Assembly (NCBI GenBank): GCA_033060915.1
Contig: CM065390.1
Coordinates: 14,731,501 to 14,795,500, forward strand
Direction of reading: 5' to 3'
From: Euryodendron excelsum
Lineage: Eukaryota; Streptophyta; Magnoliopsida; Ericales; Pentaphylacaceae
DNA length: 64,000 bases
Shown here: in pieces, positions 22,105-34,019 of the stretch
Layout of the letters: each line of letters begins with the position of its first letter
Position numbering within the stretch: position 1 is the first letter of the stretch
Program-made: the position numbers and the translations under genes
Notes under the pieces: model-generated
Seen by the model: the letters and a program-made list of their open reading frames with translations, nothing else
Told to the model about the DNA's origin: nothing
The model's database searches: none

Positions 22105-25100
22105 TCAAGGTAAAGAATTGCTCATCCCTAGTTCTCTTCTAATCATACAAAATCTATTTTCGCTTAAAGGTTTTGTGAAGATATCATCAAGTTGATGTTC
22201 AGTACTCACAAAATCAAGCAAGATATCGCCTTTTTGCACATGATCACGTATAAAATGATGTCTAATCTCAATATGTTTTGTACGAGAGTGTTGGATAGGA
22301 TTTTTGGTTAAATTGATGGCACTTGTGTTATCACATCTAATCGGAATATGTTCAAATGTTAAACCAAAATCCTCCAGTTGATGTTTTATCCAAAGAATTT
22401 GTGCACAACAACTTCCGACTGCAATATACTCAACCTCAGCTGTGGAAAGGGCAACTAAGCTTTGTTTCTTGCTAAACCAAACAAGCATATTTCCAAGAAA
22501 TTGACAAGAGCCACTAGTGCTATTTCTATCAACCTTACTACAGCATAGTCAGCATCTGAATAACCAATTAAGTTCAAAGATGTGCCTCTAGGATACCATA
22601 ATCCAAGATTAGGTGTGTGCTTAAGGTATCTAAATATTTGTTTAACAACAACAATAACATGTGATTCCTTCGGATTAGATTGAAAACGAGCACACAAGCA
22701 TACACTAAACATAATATCAGGCCTACTAGCAGTTAAGTAAAGCAATGAGCCTATCATACTTATATATAGTTTAGTATCTACAGAAATACCTTTCTCATCA
22801 CTGTCAAGCTTTGTAGATGTATTCATAGGGGTGCTCAATGGTTTTGCATTTTCCAGCCCAAACTTCTTGAGTAGATCTTTGATGTATTTAGCTTGGTTAA
22901 TGAAGATTCCTTCCTTTGATTGCTTGATTTGAAGTCCAAGGAAATAATTGAGCTCACCCATCATACTTATCTCAAACTCACCCTGCATACACTTAGCAAA
23001 TTCCTTGTAAAGCTTTTCATTAGTAAAGCCAAATATAATGTCATCAATATAAATTTGCACAAGTAACATGTCATGATCTTTAACCTTTATAAAGAGAGTT
23101 GTATCAACCTTTCCCTTTGTAAAATTATTTTCTGTCAAAAATTTGCTTATCCTTTCATACCAGGCCCTTGGGGCTTACTTTAAATCATATAAAGTTTTAG
23201 TAAGTTTGAAGACATGATTTGGATATAAAGGGTTCTCAAAACCAGGTGATTGTTCAACATACACCTCTTCAGATATAAAACCATTCAAAAATGCACTTTT
23301 CACATCCATTTGATAAAGTTTGAAAATTTTGAAATATGAAAATGCCAGCAACATTCTAATAGCTTCTAATCTAGCTACAGGTACAAAAGTTTTATCAAAA
23401 TCAATTCCTTCTTCTTGACTATAGCCTTGAGCTACAAGTCTTGCCTTGTTTCTAACAACAGTTCCAGATTCATCCATCTTGTTTCTATACACCCATTTGG
23501 TTCTAATTACAGGATGATCTTCAGGTCTAGGAACAAGATTCCATACCTCATTCCTTTCAAATTGATTTAACTCTTCTTGCATGGTCATAATCCATGATTC
23601 ATCATTTTCAGCATTTCGAAAACATTTTGGTTCTATTTATGAAAGAAAAGCAAGATGATTACATACATTTCTACGAGATGATCTTGTTCTTACCTCTTGT
23701 GATGAATCACCTAGAATTTGCTCTGTTGAATGGTTATGGATAAACTTTCATTCCTTTGGCAGTCCATCATTCTCATCTTGTTGGCTTGAAGAAATGTCTT
23801 GGTTTCCTTTCTCTTGTGGTAGAGCTTTACTTTGAGTTGGATTGATATTCAGCTTATCCATGCTTTCCTCCACATTATCTACATCATCACTCACAACCTT
23901 TCTAGACAAAGAGTTTAGTTCATGAAAGGTAACATGAATTAATTCTTCAACAACTAAGGTTTTCTTATTGTAAACTTTATAGGCCTTGCTATGTGAAGAA
24001 TATCCTAGAAAGACAGCTTCATCAAATTTTGCATCAAATTTACCAAAGTTGTCCTTATTGTTATTCAACATAAAACATTTGCATCCAAAAACTCTAAAAT
24101 ATGAAACATTTGGTTTCTTGATTTTCCAAAGCTCATATGGAGTTTTATTTAAAAGTTTTCTTATTAAAACTCTATTTAAAACATAGCAAGCTGTGTTCAC
24201 AGCTTCAACCCAAAAATATTTTGGCAAATTATTTTCACAAAGCATTGTTCTCCCTATTTCTTCTAAAGTCCTGTTTTTCCTCTCTATAACTCCATTTTGT
24301 TGAGAAATTCTAGATGCTGAAAAATTATGTTCAAAACTATTTTCATTAGAATATATTTCAAAAGGTTTGCAATCAAACTTACCACCATGGTCAGTCCTAA
24401 TTGCTGTGATTGTATTTCCCTTTTCGTTTTGAACATTTTTACAAAACTTGATGAAGAAACTAATTGTTTCATCTTTGTGAGCTAGAAAGAATGTCTATGT
24501 AACTCTTGAGTAATCATCAACAATAACAAGAACATATTGTTTACTAGTTAAACTTAAAGTTCTAGTTGGTCCAAACAGATTCATATGCAATAGTTGTAGT
24601 GGCCTAGAAGTAAAGAGCATGTTTGTGGATTTAAAAGAAACTCTGGTTTGTTTTCCCATTTAACATGCATCACAAGCTTTGTCTTTTTCAAATTTGAGTT
24701 TGGGAAGACTGTTTACTAACTCGTTTTTTAAAATTTTTGAATACTAATATGACCAAGCCTTCTATGCCACAACCAATTATCCTCATTGTTCACAGTTGCA
24801 AGACATTTGATTTTACAAGAAGATAATTCATTTAAATTGAAAGTGTAAATATTGCCTCGTCTATGACCAGTCAATATGATCCTGTTATTATTTATGTTTA
24901 CTACATCACATTTAGATGATTCAAACACTACTTTGCAACCTTTATCACATAATTGACTAATGCTCAACAAGTTGTGCTTAAGACCTTTAACAAGTAAAAC
25001 ATTATCAATAGAGATTGAAGAATTTTTATCAATACTACCTATACCGATGATTTTGCCTTTGCTATTATCTCCAAAAGTAACCAATCCTCCATCCTTTGGT

Positions 25101-25570
25101 ATGAGAGAAGTGAAATGAGTTTCATCTCCAGTCATATGTCTTGAACAACCACTGTCCAAGTACCATTGATCCTTTTTGGAATTGGCTTGAAGACATACCT
25201 ATAAAACAAGCAATTCAACCTTTGACCTTTAGTACCCTAATCATTTTGGGTCCAGTGGGGTTAGTCTTCAATGTTCCTTTTGGAACCCAAGCTTTCCTAG
25301 TAGCATGAGATTTTTGTACCAAGAAACATTGATTTGAAAAATGTCCTCTCTTATGACAATAGAAACATGTGATTGTAGCTTTGGAAACCTTTTTATGTTT
25401 AAAGCATTGTAACCTATTCCAGTCTTGTCAAGAGAGCAATTTTTTTTCCGAGCATAGCATCAAGTTTTTCTCTTCTAGCAACACATTTAGAAGGAGATTT
25501 TTCTAAATTAGTGACTTTTTCTTTCAAAACAAAGTTTTCCTCTTTCAAAATCTCATTTTTATTTTGTAAC
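22105..25570 (-). pseudogene. copia pol remnants: PR, IN, RT, RNase H
   Basis: Broken pieces in order on the minus strand: second zinc knuckle region (25200-25400), protease with the DSGCSRHM motif (25159), GAG-pre-integrase WLWHRRLGHIS (near 24750), integrase core pieces (24284-24520), integrase C-terminal part (24245-23748), RT fingers (23588-23175, WVYRNKMDE, ARLVAQGY), RT palm with YIDDI (23138-22455), and RNase H with STAEVEY and DNTSAINL (22488-22105). Frame breaks fall between most of these blocks. Confidence 0.9.
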
Positions 25571-25573
25571 TCT

Positions 25574-26758
25574 TCACTTTTCTTCTGTGAGAGTGGATAC
25601 CATCTTCTTGAGAAGATTGTTTTTAATGTCTAGCTTTTTAAATTCAACAATCAAATCATCGAAAGCATTCTGTAATTCATTAAAAGAAAAATAAGAATTA
25701 GTTATCTCTGTTTCTTCTTCATGTGCCATAAGACATAAGTTAGTCACTTCATGAATTTCAGATTCATCTGAGCTTGAATCTTCACTTTCACTCCATGTTG
25801 CAGCTAGAGCCCTCTTCCATCTTCCTTTCTTTTCTTTCTTTTTCAGCTGAGGACACTCAATTTTCATGTGTCCTGGCTTTTTGCATTTGTAATATATGAT
25901 GGTTGAATCCTTGTTGTTTGATTCACCCTTTGTTTCAAACTTCTTTCCTCCTTTCCACCTTCTATTCATGAATCTCTTGAATTTTCTTGTGATGAAGGCA
26001 AGATCTTCCTTGTCTTTTTCTTCACTTCCAGATTTATTTTCTGATGTGATGGACTTGAATGAAACTGACTTCTTTCTCTTGTCCTCTTCTTCTTGAGCAT
26101 TCTGTTTTCGAGTCAGCTCATAGGTCATGAGAGAGCCAAGAAGTTCTTCAAGAGGTAGAGTGTTGATGTCTTTAGCTTCTTGTATGACTGTCACCTTTGC
26201 TTCCCATGTCTTTGGTAATGATCTTAGAATTTTTCTCACCTGCTCACTGTTAGGATATACTCTTCCAAGAAACTTTAAACCATTAACAATGTCAGTGAAT
26301 CTTGTGAATATTTCAGTTATAGACTCATCAGATTTCATTCTAAATAATTCGTAATTATGCACAAGAATGTTAATCTTGGACTCCTTGACCTGATTTTTCC
26401 TTTCATAAGTTACTTCAAGTCTGTCCCAAATTTCTTTGGCAGATTCATAGGTAGAAATTCTATTGAACTCATTTGGGTCTAATGCACAATATAGAATATT
26501 TATAGCTTTAGCATTAGATTGCATAGGCTTCAAGTCATTCTCATCCCATTCATTTTTAGGTTTAAGGATAACTTCCTTTTCAATAAACTTACCGGGAATC
26601 TTAGGACCATTAACGATAATCCTTCATAACTCATAGTCAACAGATTGAATATAAATTCTCATTCTATTATTCCAATAGTTATAGTTTGTTCCATTAAATA
26701 TAGGAGGTCTATTGGTGGATTGACTCTCACCTAGAGAGCTTCCAAACATGGTTGCCAT
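25574..26758 (-). pseudogene. copia gag (UBN2-type), nonsense codon
   Basis: Begins ATGGCAACCATG at 26758. A UBN2/Retrotran_gag-like domain follows (ESAKEIWDRLEVTYE, LRSLPKTWEAKVTVIQEAKD, EELLGSLMTYE), then a zinc knuckle whose first cysteine is replaced by tyrosine (YYKCKKPGHMKIECP), and a coiled-coil-like acidic tail. An in-frame TGA lies at 26624-26626, and the frame is lost at 25574 where the tail should continue. It would encode the capsid-like protein of the element, but is inactive here. Confidence 0.85.
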
Positions 26759-26800
26759 GGATCAACTCTAAGGATGTTAAGCTTATAAATTAAAGTATAA

Positions 26801-26812
26801 GCTTTGATACCA
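26801..26812 (-). promoter_or_regulatory. copia primer-binding site (tRNA-iMet)
   Basis: Minus strand reads TGGTATCAAAGC two bases after the 5' LTR end. This is one base from the TGGTATCAGAGC used with initiator tRNA-Met in plant copia elements. Confidence 0.85.
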
Positions 26813-27472
26813 ATTGTTGGCCCAAGAAGGCAATCCAAGAGGGGGGTGAATTAAATTTTATAGAATTTATATCAAATAATGCAGCTGAACATAATTTATA
26901 TATTTCAACAATAATTAATCTAAGTATAAATCAATCCAGCAAATAATGGAACACAATGCAAGAAAGTTTAGTAAGCAAATAAGCAAAACAGAGTAAGAAA
27001 AGAAGATCACCAGATTTATCGAGGTTCGGCCAATCTCGCCTACGTCCTCTCTTCTTCGATCTTTTTGAAGGTATTTTATTATGTAAAGTCCCTTACACAG
27101 CTGCTAATTTTGCTACAAGTGCCTAGCTCACTCTTGCAAGAGCTCTTCCCCAAGCCCTCACAACCCAAGAGATTTTGTCCAAGCTTCTCTCAAACTTACA
27201 AGTGATTTTGTCGAAGCTTCACTCAAACTTACAAGCGTTTTTACCGAAGAACACTCAAACTCACAGATTTACAAACCCACCCAAGTGAAATGAATAAAGG
27301 TTATACAAAGAATAACTTTCCTAGTGAGTAGATGAATAAGAATAGCTTAATAGATAACCTTAAACACTCAGCTAAAAGATGTAGCAGTTGGAGCACAGCA
27401 AATTTCAGCTTCAAGATGTTGATTCAGCAGGTATAATAACTCTTTCTTATGTTTAAAAGCTGTAGGGATCTT

Positions 27473-27482
27473 GTATTTATAG
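27473..27482 (-). promoter_or_regulatory. TATA box of the copia 5' LTR
   Basis: Minus strand CTATAAATAC, conserved at 19615-19624 in the other LTR, followed downstream by the gag-proximal part of the LTR. Confidence 0.7.
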
Positions 27483-27574
27483 CCATGGATTGTTTTTAGC
27501 CGTTGGTGGTGGATGGGAGACCATTTGATGCAAGAACGGCAGAGTATAACGTTAAAAAATAGAGCCGTTGTTGT

Positions 27575-27825
27575 AAATGAGTCGACTCTTTTATTGCAGG
27601 GGTCGACTCTTTTTATGTTTCAGCAGATTTTTTAAGGCTCTGCCCAAATGAGTCAACTCTTTTGCTCAAGGGGTCAACTCTTTTTGTCTGAGACTACAAA
27701 ATCAACTCTCTGTTTGAATGAGTCAACTCTTTTAGAGTGAGGGGTCGACTTTTTTGATCTCCATCAGAATTTTCAGCCTCTGTTTGAATGAGTCGACTCT
27801 TTTGCTTGAGGGGTTGACTCTTTTT
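27575..27825 (-). promoter_or_regulatory. 70-bp tandem modules with paired GTCGAC boxes, 5' LTR
   Basis: Boxes (GTCGAC or a one-base variant) at 27581/27602, 27652/27673, 27722/27744 and 27792/27813. Within pairs the spacing is 21-22 bases; pair to pair it is 70-71 bases. The best copies are perfect GAGTCGACTC palindromes. On the minus strand the array ends about 95 bases upstream of the TATA box at 27473-27482. The 3' LTR has the same array in shortened form at about 19718-19945. Confidence 0.8.
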
Positions 27826-28483
27826 AGCAAAATCCTTAACTTTTACAATATTTCTTCAATCTTCTTCAATGTCTTCAAACTCTTCAAGAATCATCCAAAT
27901 AAGGTTTATAAGGCTTGAAAAGACTTCTTCAAGGCATGTTGACTTCAAGAGCTCCTTCAACTCTTTAAGATAAGATCAATTCACTTTTGATTACATGTAG
28001 AGCTCTTCAATCACCATGACGTCATCCATTTATCCAAGTCTTTTTCAAGATCTTCAAGAGAGCTTTCAAGACTTATTTTAACTGTTTTTTGAGAACTCTT
28101 CAACATATATGGCTTCTTCTTTTCAATCAAGGCTTTGAGCATTTTCAACCTTTTTTCTTGACATCCATCATCTTGAAATTTTTTCATTCTTTATAAGATC
28201 ACCATTGTTGAATATGCCATTCTTTTATGCTTATCAATCTTGAATCCAAGATTTTCATCATCTTAAAATTTCTTCATTCTTTATAAGATCAACTTTGTTG
28301 AATGTGTCATCTCATCATGCTTATCAACCTTCATTCTAATATTTGCATCACAAGTTCTCCATTGTCATAAGCTTCAAGTCATGATAGAAATCCAATAATT
28401 AATTTGCACACTTAGGTAGAATTATTAGATCATTAAACCAAGTTTTGTTATCATCAAAATCAAGGTATTGAGTCAACAAGTAG

Positions 28484-28975
28484 CTCATTACGTGATTTTT
28501 GAACCTCCATGCAACTAATATGGGCCATATGGTAATATTAGTTTGGTATTTTAAAGTCATCATATTAGGAACTAAATTGTAAAATGTTAATTTCAATTCA
28601 ACCACATTATTTGTATACAATCTTTTTTTCATACTTTCTATATTTGTACACCATTATTCTTTTTATATATCTCATATAAAAATACATATCATTTAATCAA
28701 TATGTTACAAAATTTATATGCACCAACACTTATCAAAGAAAAACATATAATAAAATACAATGCTTATTCAGTGTTCTAGGAGCATTATGTGGCCATGATT
28801 CATCTTCTCACCATTGAAAAATTATCCCAAATGACTATCATATGCATGTGACTTTCTCTATGATTTGTGACATAGTTATCAGAATCGAATCAGACATTAA
28901 ACCAGTGAAGACATCGGTTCACTGATTCAACTTAAATTTGAACAAATTTTATTCATTCATGAGATTAATTGTTTA
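28484..28975. other. short spacer between copia element and Helitron
   Basis: AT-rich; no gene or repeat recognised. Confidence 0.4.
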
Positions 28976-31900
28976 CTAGCTAAAGGGGCCCGTGCAAGGC
29001 ACGAGCTGGCTCTCTTTCACCATAAAACCGTTTATGAAAATACTACATTATCAGGACAAATGCCAAGTTTATTCACAATAAAAATAAAATTCATTTGAGA
29101 ACATATTGTCAAAGACCTAAGGAAATTTTACAATTACAACCCAAAACACCAACAACTATTTTCTTAAAAGAAATCTAGACAAATAGAATTAGAGAAATTT
29201 GTTAGAACTTCTAGCCAAGAGAGATGGACCTCTTCAATAGAATCTTAACAATCCTCATTTTTTCCCAATCCACACAACTTGAGACTTTGTTAACCTGTGC
29301 TTTGTAAAAAAAGAAGGTCCATTGTCAATTCAAGATATATCAATATTTACAGTCATAATTGACAGCCTAAAATAACCTTACCTTAATTGCCTTTTTGTTG
29401 GTACATGGGAGCTCCAAAGTCTTGGCGATGTGGGAGGAGGAGAGGGAGGCAAATGGAAAACCCATGAATGACCTTAGAGGAAAGTCATTTCAAAAGTCAG
29501 GATAAAACTTACAAGACAAATTGAATGAAGCTATTTGGAGAACCATTTATACAAATTTGGGAAATTAAGGATAAGTTACACTCACACCTCCTGAAGCGTA
29601 TGGCCAGGTCGTTTTGTGAGTCTATGTTAGGGGAGAGAAAATTGATAAACAATTAATTAAGAGAGTAAGAGGTCAGGATAATGCTACAAATAAATACTTG
29701 TCTAAGATATATTTTGAGCAATCACATTCTCTGCGAACTAAATAGAAAAGCTGACAGCAGCTAAAAGGACATAAATTCAAACACCCCAAATAAACTGCAG
29801 AACAAGCTCAATGACAAATTATCTTTTAGCCAGTTATTTTACTTAAATTGAGGAACAAAAGAAACTAACTATTAAACTGGATTCAAACAAATTTTTAGAT
29901 GAAACTGTATAATAGGTAGGAGCAAACACTAAATCATCATCTGAATATACAAATGAAACTTCAAACACCCCAATCTAGTTATGGATGATAGCAACCCTTA
30001 TAAAAGCGTAAATAAAATTTTGAAGCACATGTTATACATCCCAAATCATCACATCATGATCCCCTAGATCTTCGAAAAATAGATTAAGAATTTAAAGTTA
30101 TCTTTTGAGAATCATGTAATCCTATCAGAAAGGTTAACTTTAAATTGAAGATCAACCTTTTAAGGAAGAAGGCTACATTGTCTAGTCTCTAATAAACCAC
30201 CGAAGCTAGCTTTACCATCACTTTGTCATAAATTACCTGAAGGCACATACAAAGTCTATGATTTCATATTAACAGAGCCTAAAATCATTGTATCATATAA
30301 TTAGACCTGAAGTAGCTTTTTACTGTAGGTGTTCCAGTTTTACTTGTAAGAGGAAAGAGTTGAGTTCTTGTTCCTCCGCTCAATGTGATTGTAGCCGCCT
30401 TTTTTCGGGTTGCTCTGTCTCAAATAAGAGTGCTTGTATGGTTTGAAATAAAATTATAACTTAAAAAGTGAGATCACATATCCAATGAGCATATCACTGA
30501 GATTTGAAGTAAGATATATTAAGGAGTGAAGACAATCATAAAACCATATAAAAATGACAAACTAAAATTTTGTTGCTGGTACATTTAGCTACTATAAGAT
30601 TTATGACAGGAAATTTAGGCTTTGTCATTGTCATTTTGTTAGTACAATATTGAACTAAATTATGTTAGAAAATTTAGTTGACTAATCAAATAATGTTTGT
30701 CACAAAGAAAAGAAAAAAGGAACAATACCATGCTCGTGGAGTCGTGGACTGAATATATGAAGACATGAACTATATAGTCAACAATTTCATTAATCATATG
30801 AATTACCTTTTAAAAAGGAAAAAATTAAACTTTTCATCAAACTCAATTTTAGATGTAAAACAATATTAGGGAAGGAATTCCGTACAACGAAATTCCCTTG
30901 TTTTCACCAAGCAGCTACTTGAAAAGAAAACAACAGCAAAGAAACCTGAAGACAAAGAAGCAATAGCTAGGAGAGACAAACTTGCAAAAGAAATAGCCTA
31001 GAGAGATGAAGAAGATCCAAAGCATGAGTACTGACTTGAGATATATCGAAAAGTAGCAAGAGATTTCAACAACACAAAATAAAGAAAAAGAAGAAAAACT
31101 CATCAACTTGGATAAGCAGCAACTGACACAGAGAGAAACATAATTAGAGCTAAAATTTATGCACACAAATTTCTATATTTTCACCAACTGGCTTCTTGTA
31201 AAGAAAACAAATTAGCTCAGCAAAAAAAGCTACAAAATCAAATACCGAACCAAATAAATTTAGTAATTAAACAAGATTTCTAGACAAATCAACATTCCCA
31301 CCAAAAAAGGAAAACAAAACTTATTTCACACATTCATCTGACATATAGAAGATTAAATAAGAAACCAACAAACAAAAAAAAAAAGAGATAAATAAACAAA
31401 AATTATTCAATGAGATTTACTAGATACATCAATATTTTTTAAAAATAGACAACAAATTAAATGTACAACCTCAATAGCTGAAGAGCAAAATAAAAACTTA
31501 CTGACCTGGACAAGCACAGCTAAGAGAGAGACCTAGATGGTTATGGACAACATTTCAAAACCAGACTAGAACCTAAATCTCACACCCAAAAGCAGAAAAA
31601 CAAACCCACAAAATTTTTGAAACCAACAGGACAGTATTATGAAACAACTAAAAAATAAAAACAAAATTGTAGAGAGAACACACCTCGAGCTTCCAAAGAA
31701 CGCCATCCAACTGTGATCTAGTTTAGATTTCACAAGCAATGAACAATAATAAAGAGAGCCGTAAGAGGGGAACTAGAGAGAGGGGTAACTAAAGAGGGTG
31801 CAAGGGGGAGAGGCGAAGAAGAAAATATAGGTTTCTGAAGCTAAAGTGAAAGAAAGAAAAAAGTGAAAATTTGTGCACCGCACACATACACCAATGAGCA

Positions 31901-32454
31901 GAGAGTTGGTGAGACGAAACGTCTCCGCTCCAGAAGAGAGCGCCAAGGCAATATCAAGTGACACAATTACTTCATAGAAAGGGGAAAACCCAAGACAAGT
32001 AAGGAGTAAAATAGCTTAAATCCTGTGTACATAAAAAAAGCTACAAATATATATGGCCGGACAAAATGACAGAGCTTACCCCATGAAGAAGTTGAAACCC
32101 TGAGCTTGAAAGAGAAACCAAATCACAGAGAGAAGATATGAACCAGAGAAAGCCATAAGGAAGAGATGAAATCAAGAGAGTCGTGTGTGGTGGGTGAGAA
32201 AGTCAGGTCAGAGGTCCATTAACGTGAATCATCAGATGAGGTGGCGCAAAATGGCTGAATTACACACTAACTAATGCAAAAAGATGAGTTCATCTCTATC
32301 TATAATTCATCTCTATCTATAGTACCGAATGAACAAAAAATCTAAAAAGCGTAAGGCCAAAAGAGAGGCAAAACAATCAAGGAAAAAAAGCAAGGAGAGC
32401 AAGAAAAGGGTCTGAAAATTGGGATGTACTCATCGTCCTTATTAGATAGGTAGA
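28976..32454 (-). mobile_element. non-autonomous Helitron
   Basis: On the minus strand the element begins 5'-TCTACCTATCTAATAAGG (32454 downward) after a host A. It ends with a hairpin (GCTCGTGCC-TT-GCACGGGC, 28988-29006), a short spacer, and CTAG followed by a host T. 5' TC, a 3' hairpin about 10 bases before CTRR, and insertion between A and T without TSD are the Helitron hallmarks. Nothing like Rep/helicase is seen in its 3.5 kb. The interior is AT-rich and not recognisably coding. Confidence 0.7.
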
Positions 32455-32747
32455 TATATTATACATGTGGAAACTCAGATGCAAGAAAGCGTGCTGTCTA
32501 AAGGTTAATGATTAAATCTAACAGTAAAGTATCTGATTCTGATAACGCTAATTTGCGTATTAGTACATTTAACACTAAAATTATGGTGAAAGTCATATGA
32601 TCATGAGACCACGACAATAACCATGGGCCCTGAACCAACAACACTTCATAATTTAGTCCTGGAAGTCACTATAAGAAACTCTGCACCATTGGTATAGCAC
32701 ATTATATAGCCGCAGCTGTTAGCTATATAGCATAATCATAATTCCAT

Positions 32748-32790
<43 letters not shown>

Positions 32791-32845
32791 ATAGCATCCG
32801 GAAAGCAAATTCTCCGGCGAAACTGCACCAAATGAAGATAAAGAA
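32455..32845 (+). other. upstream region of the NPF pseudogene
   Basis: Likely former promoter: a TTATATAG box at about 32703 and an (AG)19 microsatellite at 32751-32788 in the presumed 5' leader. Confidence 0.4.
32751..32788 (+). repeat. (AG)19 microsatellite
   Basis: Uninterrupted dinucleotide run, 58 bases before the NPF start codon; such GA runs are common in plant 5' leaders. Confidence 0.95.
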
Positions 32846-33232
32846 ATGTCACTGAATCATAAACGTGGGGGATGGACTACCTTCCCCTTCATCACAGGTC
32901 TCTCTCTCCTCCTATATATACAGATATATATATATATATATATATATATGTACGTATGTTTACATCAATATATGAGTATAAACATATATATATTGGCAAG
33001 ACATGCGTGTTTGAGCAGGAACTGTTGTCGGTCTGACGCTGGCAGCCGGAGGGTGGGGGTCGAACTTGATTGTGTTTCTGATCATTGAATTTAACGTCAA
33101 GAGCATCAACGCTACGTAGATCAACAACGTCGTCTTGGGTTGCAACAATCTCTTTCCGGTGGCGGAGCCATCATCGCCGACTCCTTTTTTAGCTCATTCT
33201 CAGTCGTTGGCATTTTCTCTCATTTCCTCACT
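32846..33232 (+). pseudogene. NPF (NRT1/PTR family) transporter, truncated
   Basis: N-terminal start of a plant NRT1/PTR (NPF) proton-coupled transporter, most like the NPF2/NAXT or NPF5 branches by memory of the motifs. Exon 1 is 32846-32897 (MSLNHKRGGWTTFPFITG up to a GT donor). The intron holds a (TA)n run near 32923-32949. Exon 2 starts at 33019 after CAG and encodes LTLAAGGWGSNLIVFLIIEF, then NVKSINAT. A TAG stop at 33117-33119 follows; NNVV.GCNNLFPV then resumes, a one-base deletion shifts frame near 33160, and ADSFFSSFSVV appears. Homology stops near 33232. Usual NPF proteins have about 550-600 residues and 12 membrane segments; only the first two segments are left. No transport function is possible. 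Confidence 0.85.
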
Positions 33233-33576
33233 GGTAAATCCCTTCAACTATCAAACTAGCTATCACTAGTATGCAGTCTTTTTAGTGTTTTTAAGTCAAA
33301 ACTAGCCATATTAGAATAATTTATTAGTGATCAATAAAATACATCAACCAAAAAATTAACAGTCAAATAGTGTGTAGTAGTCTTTACACTTGTAATAGTA
33401 TTTTCTATCACTGAAAATAATTTTCGGAACCGATTTACTAAATGTCATCTCGGTGGCAAAAATTTTTTGAAACTAGTTTGTCAAAACAATTTTGAAGAAT
33501 TTCAAAAAAATGAAAACTAAAATAGAAACCAAAACCGCAAGCAAAAGGACATGTCCAAGTAATTAGCTAACTATAG
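33233..33576. other. spacer before the LINE 3' end
   Basis: AT-rich; nothing recognised. The missing rest of the NPF gene is not here. Confidence 0.4.
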
Positions 33577-34019
33577 TTTTTTTTTTTAACAATAAAAGAG
33601 CATATATTAGATAAAAAAAAAAAAAGGAGGTGGAATCCATAAGCCATGAAGGCTTTACAGAAGACCAGCCAACCAAATACACCAGTAGTTGATAAGGGTT
33701 TAACTGACAAATACAACTACAAATGAGCAATCTGCCACAATGGGAATCTATACCAAAAGGAAAGAATCCAACTGTTTAATTACATTAATATGCAAATAGA
33801 AATCTGAAGTTCTGATAGACCCCTCCCTTGTCATGGCTTGGAGCCATAGTAAGGCATGATTTTTGGCTGATTTAGCAATTTTATCCTATCTTGCTAATTT
33901 AGATTCAAATAATGCTTCATTCCTTGCTATCCAGATTCTGCCAATAATTGCTAAAAATAGACATTTCCAAATTATTGTTCCCAGTTTTTTCCTTTTGCAG
34001 CCAATACTTGCTGGTTCTA

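Larger units (their letters stand above)
18923..28478 (-). mobile_element. complete but disabled Ty1/copia element, TSD AGTAG
   Basis: Two LTRs (18923-20599 and 26815-28478) in the same orientation, with AGTAG at 18918-18922 and 28479-28483. Minus-strand order: 5' LTR, primer-binding site matching initiator tRNA-Met, gag, protease, integrase, reverse transcriptase, RNase H, a 1.5-kb non-coding 3' region, polypurine tract, 3' LTR. This domain order with integrase before RT defines Ty1/copia. The long 3' region with many polypurine tracts suggests a Sirevirus-like lineage (inference). The coding region has a nonsense codon in gag and several frameshifts, so it is not autonomous. Confidence 0.95.
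26815..28478 (-). repeat. 5' LTR of the copia element
   Basis: Plus strand reads TGTTGGCCCAAGAAGGC... to ...GAGTCAACA. On the minus strand it begins TGTTGACTCAATACC and ends CCAACA, next to the primer-binding site. Confidence 0.93.

Noticed and set aside
30915..31166. 83-codon minus-strand ORF in the Helitron
   Set aside because: Composition-driven (A-rich plus strand gives F/S/C); no homology.
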